DNA of 55,640 bases from Bacteroides sp. (GTDB lineage Bacteria; Bacteroidota; Bacteroidia; Bacteroidales; Muribaculaceae). Under the pieces are notes generated by a model. The model worked only from the letters and a program-made list of their open reading frames with translations, had not been told where the DNA came from and did not search any database. Position numbers and translations under genes: made by a program. Of this stretch, positions 52,467 to 55,640 are shown piece after piece (within the stretch, counting starts at the first letter, position 1; each line of letters begins with the position of its first letter). Where the stretch lies: the NCBI GenBank assembly GCA_014802345.1, contig JAAVCM010000025.1:24674-80313 (forward strand), given 5' to 3'.

Positions 52467-54254
52467 TCAGTCAAGTTTAAGCACTGCGAGGAAGGCCTTC
52501 TGCGGCACCTCGACGGAACCTATCTGCTTCATGCGCTTCTTTCCCTTCTTCTGCTTTTCAAGGAGTTTGCGCTTACGGGAGATGTCACCGCCGTAACACT
52601 TGGCTGTCACGTCCTTGCGGACGGCCTTGATGGTTTCGCGGGCTATGATTTTCGCTCCGATGGCTGCCTGGATTGCAATGTCGAACTGCTGACGCGGGAT
52701 TAGTTCTTTCAGCTTCTCGCACATACGGCGGCCGAAAGTGACGGCATTGTCGACATGAGTGAGGGTCGACAGCGCATCGACGCTCTCGCCGTTGAGCAGA
52801 ATGTCGAGCTTTACGAGCTTCGACTCGCGGAAATCATGGAGATGATAGTCAAACGAGGCATAGCCCTTGGAAATGCTTTTGAGCTTGTCGTAGAAATCTA
52901 TCACGATTTCGCCGAGGGGCATATCGAAAATCAGCTCCATGCGGTTGCCGGAGATGTATTCCTGCTTGACGAGTTCGCCGCGCTTTGCCAGACAGAGGGT
53001 CATGATGGGGCCTATGTAGTCGGCAGCGGTGATAATGGAGGCGCGGATATATGGCTCCTCGATGTGGTCGATGAGCGTAGGTTCGGGCAGACCGGAGGGA
53101 TTGTGGACCTCAGTCATGTTTCCGTGCTTGTCAAACACGCGGTAGGACACGTTGGGGACGGTCGTGATGACATCCATGTCGAACTCGCGGCCGAGACGCT
53201 CCTGAATAATCTCCATGTGGAGGAGTCCGAGGAAGCCGCAGCGGAATCCGAAGCCGAGCGCCATCGACGATTCGGGCTGGAAGGTGAGCGACGCGTCGTT
53301 GAGTTGCAATTTTTCAAGTGACGAGCGAAGATTCTCAAAGTCCTCTGTCTCGATGGGATAGACACCGGCGAAGACCATAGGCTTGACCTCCTCGAAGCCG
53401 TCGATTGCCGACTCACATGGACGGTTGACATGAGTGATGGTGTCGCCCACCTTGACCTCGCGCGAAGTCTTGATACCTGATATGATATAGCCTACGTTGC
53501 CGGCGGAAAGCTCCTGACAGGGCTGCATATCGAGTTTCAGCACACCGATTTCGTCGGCATTGTATTCCTTGCCTGTTGCGACGAATTTCACGAAATCGTT
53601 TTTGCGGATGGTACCGTTGACAATCTTGAAGTATGCGATGATGCCTCGGAACGGGTTGAACACCGAGTCGAAAATCAGGGCTTGAAGCGGTTCCTTGGGG
53701 TCGCCTACGGGCGCGGGTACACGCTCGACTATGGCTTGGAGTATTTCGGGAACGCCGATTCCTGTCTTGCCGCTTGCACGGATTATCTCGGATGGGTCGC
53801 AGCCAAGAAGATCGACAATCTGATCCTCCACCTCGTCGGGCTTGGCACTGTCAAGGTCCACCTTGTTGATGACGGGGATTATCTCGAGATTGTTGTCAAT
53901 CGCCATATAGAGGTTTGAGATGGTCTGTGCCTGTATGCCCTGCGAAGCATCGACAATCAGCAGTGCGCCCTCACAGGCGGCGATGGAGCGCGACACCTCA
54001 TAGGAGAAGTCGACGTGTCCCGGAGTGTCGATAAGATTCAGGACATAGTCCTCCCCGTTAAGACGGTAGTTCATCTGTATGGCATGGCTCTTGATGGTGA
54101 TGCCACGCTCACGCTCCAGATCCATGTCATCAAGAACCTGAGCTTGCAGGTCCTTTCCGGCGACGGTGTTGGTGTACTCAAGAAGACGGTCGGCAAGCGT
54201 ACTCTTGCCGTGGTCAATATGGGCTATTATACAAAAATTGCGGATATTCTTCAT
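52467..54254 (-). CDS. lepA: Elongation factor 4 (LepA), ribosomal GTPase
   Basis: The start is set at the ATG at 54254, giving 595 residues (the family norm is about 600); upstream codons to 54374 encode no family sequence. The GTPase motifs are AHIDHGKST (P-loop), DTPGH (G3) and NKVD (G4). The EF-G-like domains II, III and V follow, then the LepA-specific C-terminal domain ending with [19 protein letters not shown] and [13 protein letters not shown]. LepA back-translocates or remodels ribosomes in the cytoplasm, mostly under stress. A TAACTTTG element lies only 9 nt ahead of the ATG, so the message is probably leaderless. Confidence 0.97.
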   Translation of the reverse strand: MKNIRNFCIIAHIDHGKSTLADRLLEYTNTVAGKDLQAQVLDDMDLERERGITIKSHAIQMNYRLNGEDYVLNLIDTPGHVDFSYEVSRSIAACEGALLIVDASQGIQAQTISNLYMAIDNNLEIIPVINKVDLDSAKPDEVEDQIVDLLGCDPSEIIRASGKTGIGVPEILQAIVERVPAPVGDPKEPLQALIFDSVFNPFRGIIAYFKIVNGTIRKNDFVKFVATGKEYNADEIGVLKLDMQPCQELSAGNVGYIISGIKTSREVKVGDTITHVNRPCESAIDGFEEVKPMVFAGVYPIETEDFENLRSSLEKLQLNDASLTFQPESSMALGFGFRCGFLGLLHMEIIQERLGREFDMDVITTVPNVSYRVFDKHGNMTEVHNPSGLPEPTLIDHIEEPYIRASIITAADYIGPIMTLCLAKRGELVKQEYISGNRMELIFDMPLGEIVIDFYDKLKSISKGYASFDYHLHDFRESKLVKLDILLNGESVDALSTLTHVDNAVTFGRRMCEKLKELIPRQQFDIAIQAAIGAKIIARETIKAVRKDVTAKCYGGDISRKRKLLEKQKKGKKRMKQIGSVEVPQKAFLAVLKLD

Positions 54255-54262
54255 ACTGACTG

Positions 54263-54270
54263 CAAAGTTA
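54263..54270 (-). promoter_or_regulatory. -7 element of lepA
   Basis: TAACTTTG on the minus strand fits TAnnTTTG. It lies 9 nt upstream of the lepA ATG. No TTTG is visible at the expected -33 position. Confidence 0.45.
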
Positions 54271-54419
54271 GCAATAATTTTCCGCCTATAATATATATTG
54301 AAGGTGATTTTGTCGCATCTCCCCCGCCCGAAGCCCCCCTGCCCTCCCCCTTTTTCCCTTATAAAGACTATCATTTTTCAGGTGGCAGAAAATATTTTTC
54401 AAAAAAAATCTTGCGGAAA

Positions 54420-54451
54420 TTTGGTGGATTCAAAAAAACATCCTACCTTTG
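54420..54451 (+). promoter_or_regulatory. Promoter of tRNA-His
   Basis: TTTG (54420-54423) and TACCTTTG (54444-54451) are spaced by 20 bp. The following GCAGCGCAAAAC is nearly the same as downstream of the tRNA-Gly promoter. Confidence 0.8.
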
Positions 54452-54472
54452 CAGCGCAAAACCAAAAAACAT

Positions 54473-54547
<75 letters not shown>

Positions 54548-54567
54548 CTCATAGTAATTTTGTTAAT

Positions 54568-54608
54568 AGAATTATGGCTCGGATGAAATTCATCCGAGCC
54601 ATAATTCT
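54568..54608. terminator. Inverted repeat between tRNA-His and gpmA, probable bidirectional terminator
   Basis: Two 20-base arms (54568-54587 and 54589-54608) are exactly complementary around a single central base. In RNA this gives an 18 bp stem with a 5-base loop. It lies between converging tRNA-His and gpmA. A strict T-tract is lacking on both sides. Confidence 0.75.
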
Positions 54609-54638
54609 ATCTTGTCATATTATTGGACTGAAAAGGAA

Positions 54639-55328
54639 CTATTCCAGATAGCGGTCCGAGATGACTTCAAGCCTGTCGGTCAGTTCAAGCACGCGGGGAA
54701 CGCCGGTCGGGATTTCTTCGGCTACGATTTCATCAGGAGTCTTTTTAAGAAGCATCATGACGAGCGCACGGAGCGAATTGCCGTGAGCGGCTACAAACAC
54801 CGTGTCGTAGACCGCCAGTGCCGGGGCAATCAGTTCCTCCCAGCAGGGACGTACTCGCTTCACTGTGTCGGCAAGCGATTCTGTCAGCGGAAGCGACTCT
54901 GAACTTAGCGAGGCATAGCGAGGTTCGCTCCCGGGATAACGGTCGTCGTCGGGAGTCAGTGCAGGTGGAGCCACATCGTAGCTGCGTCGCCATATATGCA
55001 CCTGCTCGTCGCCATACTTGGCAGCGGTGTCGGCTTTGTTCAGCCCTTGGAGCGCTCCATAGTGACGCTCGTTGAGATGCCAGTCCTTGACGACGGGCAG
55101 CCACAGACGATCCATTTCGTCGAGTGCGATGTCGAGAGTATGTATGGCACGCCGCAGATATGACGTGAAGCAATAGCGAGGTTCCAGACCGGAGGCGGCT
55201 ATGAGTTCACCTGCGTGGCGTGCCTCCTCCCTACCCTTCGGTGAGAGTTCGACATCGGTCCAGCCGGTGAAACGGTTTTCAAGATTCCATTCGCTCTGTC
55301 CGTGGCGGAGCAATATAAGATGTTTCAT
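54639..55328 (-). CDS. gpmA: 2,3-bisphosphoglycerate-dependent phosphoglycerate mutase
   Basis: A cytoplasmic enzyme of 229 residues that interconverts 3- and 2-phosphoglycerate in glycolysis. The catalytic LLRHGQSEWN block contains the phosphohistidine (His9). Family motifs ERHYGALQGLNK (about 83-94) and AAHGNSLRAL (second histidine, near residue 180) are intact, and the length is slightly below the usual 230-250. Conserved VELSPKGREEA follows FTGWTD. No consensus promoter is visible upstream. Confidence 0.97.
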   Translation of the reverse strand: MKHLILLRHGQSEWNLENRFTGWTDVELSPKGREEARHAGELIAASGLEPRYCFTSYLRRAIHTLDIALDEMDRLWLPVVKDWHLNERHYGALQGLNKADTAAKYGDEQVHIWRRSYDVAPPALTPDDDRYPGSEPRYASLSSESLPLTESLADTVKRVRPCWEELIAPALAVYDTVFVAAHGNSLRALVMMLLKKTPDEIVAEEIPTGVPRVLELTDRLEVISDRYLE

Positions 55329-55489
55329 AGACGATGGGGAGTTTTAAATTTGATGGGCAATATAAATTTATAACGTCTGCATAAACGAAGCTGTTCATCA
55401 AAATATAGCTCATTTTATTCACATCCGTTAACAATAATCACTACAAAAGCAATACTTTTAGTTAATGACAGTTAAAATAGGCGGAAATA

Positions 55490-55521
55490 TTTGCACAGTA
55501 TTCAAGAAGTGCATACCTTTG
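55490..55521 (+). promoter_or_regulatory. Promoter of tRNA-Gly
   Basis: TTTG (55490-55493) and TACCTTTG (55514-55521) are spaced by exactly 20 bp, 42 bp ahead of the mature tRNA-Gly. Confidence 0.8.
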
Positions 55522-55563
55522 CAACGCAAAACGGAAATGACACCGTCTGCAACCAACAAAAAC

Positions 55564-55636
55564 GCGAAAATAGCTCAGTTGGTAGAGCACAACCTTGCCA
55601 AGGTTGGGGTCGCGGGTTCGAGTCCCGTTTTTCGCT
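55564..55636 (+). tRNA. tRNA-Gly (anticodon GCC)
   Basis: The acceptor stem is GCGAAAA (55564-55570) with TTTTCGC (55629-55635). The D arm is AGCTCAGTTGGTAGAGC, the anticodon arm CAACCTTGCCAAGGTTG, and the T arm CGGGTTCGAGTCCCG. The discriminator base is T. CCA is not encoded. The gene ends 4 bp before the window edge. Confidence 0.97.
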
Positions 55637-55640
55637 CTAA

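Overview
This 55.6 kb window comes from a Bacteroidota chromosome, order Bacteroidales. The base composition and gene content fit a gut Muribaculaceae-like organism, but the family assignment is an inference. The order-level call rests on: SusC/SusD proteins, SPII lipoproteins, a GLPGLI protein, DUF1846, promoters of the Bacteroidota type (TTTG, about 20 bp, TAnnTTTG), and large polysaccharide-degrading enzymes with signal peptides. I saw no rRNA, CRISPR array, transposase or integrase.

Region 1 (1-23.7 kb, minus strand) is one long run of at least nine carbohydrate-active enzyme genes with gaps of only 9-79 bp. In transcription order they are GH127, GH141, GH78, GH138, a GH137-GH2 fusion, a LacZ-type GH2, a second GH2, GH106, and an SGNH/sialate-type acetylesterase cut by the left window edge. 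This combination matches the rhamnogalacturonan II (RG-II) locus described in Bacteroides thetaiotaomicron (the BT0983-BT1030 neighbourhood). Catalytic residues can be placed in most of the enzymes. A consensus promoter lies just upstream of the first gene.

Region 2 (24-36.3 kb) holds further pectin genes in separate transcription units. A GLPGLI protein, a CE8 pectinesterase and an alpha/beta esterase form one minus-strand operon. An M48 peptidase and a GH95 enzyme form a plus-strand pair. A GH28 polygalacturonase is divergent from a YhcH/YjgK/YiaL protein. Between them sit DUF1846 and a DEAD-box RNA helicase. With region 1 they supply acetyl- and methyl-ester removal, exo-acting side-chain cleavage and backbone hydrolysis of pectin.

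Region 3 (36.3-43.7 kb) has a glycogen branching enzyme, a sodium:solute (NSS) transporter and a flavodoxin-fold oxidoreductase. It ends with a four-gene envelope operon: ECF sigma factor, single-pass membrane protein (likely anti-sigma), small secreted protein and outer-membrane beta-barrel-like protein.

Region 4 (43.9-52.4 kb, minus strand) is a nutrient-import module: a membrane-spanning TPR-AraC regulator, a TlpA-like thioredoxin lipoprotein, SusC and SusD. No glycosidase is attached, so its cargo may not be a glycan. The right end is core genome: lepA, tRNA-His, gpmA and tRNA-Gly.

No SusC/SusD pair, hybrid two-component system or other regulator is visible next to the RG-II operon. Those genes may lie left of the window.
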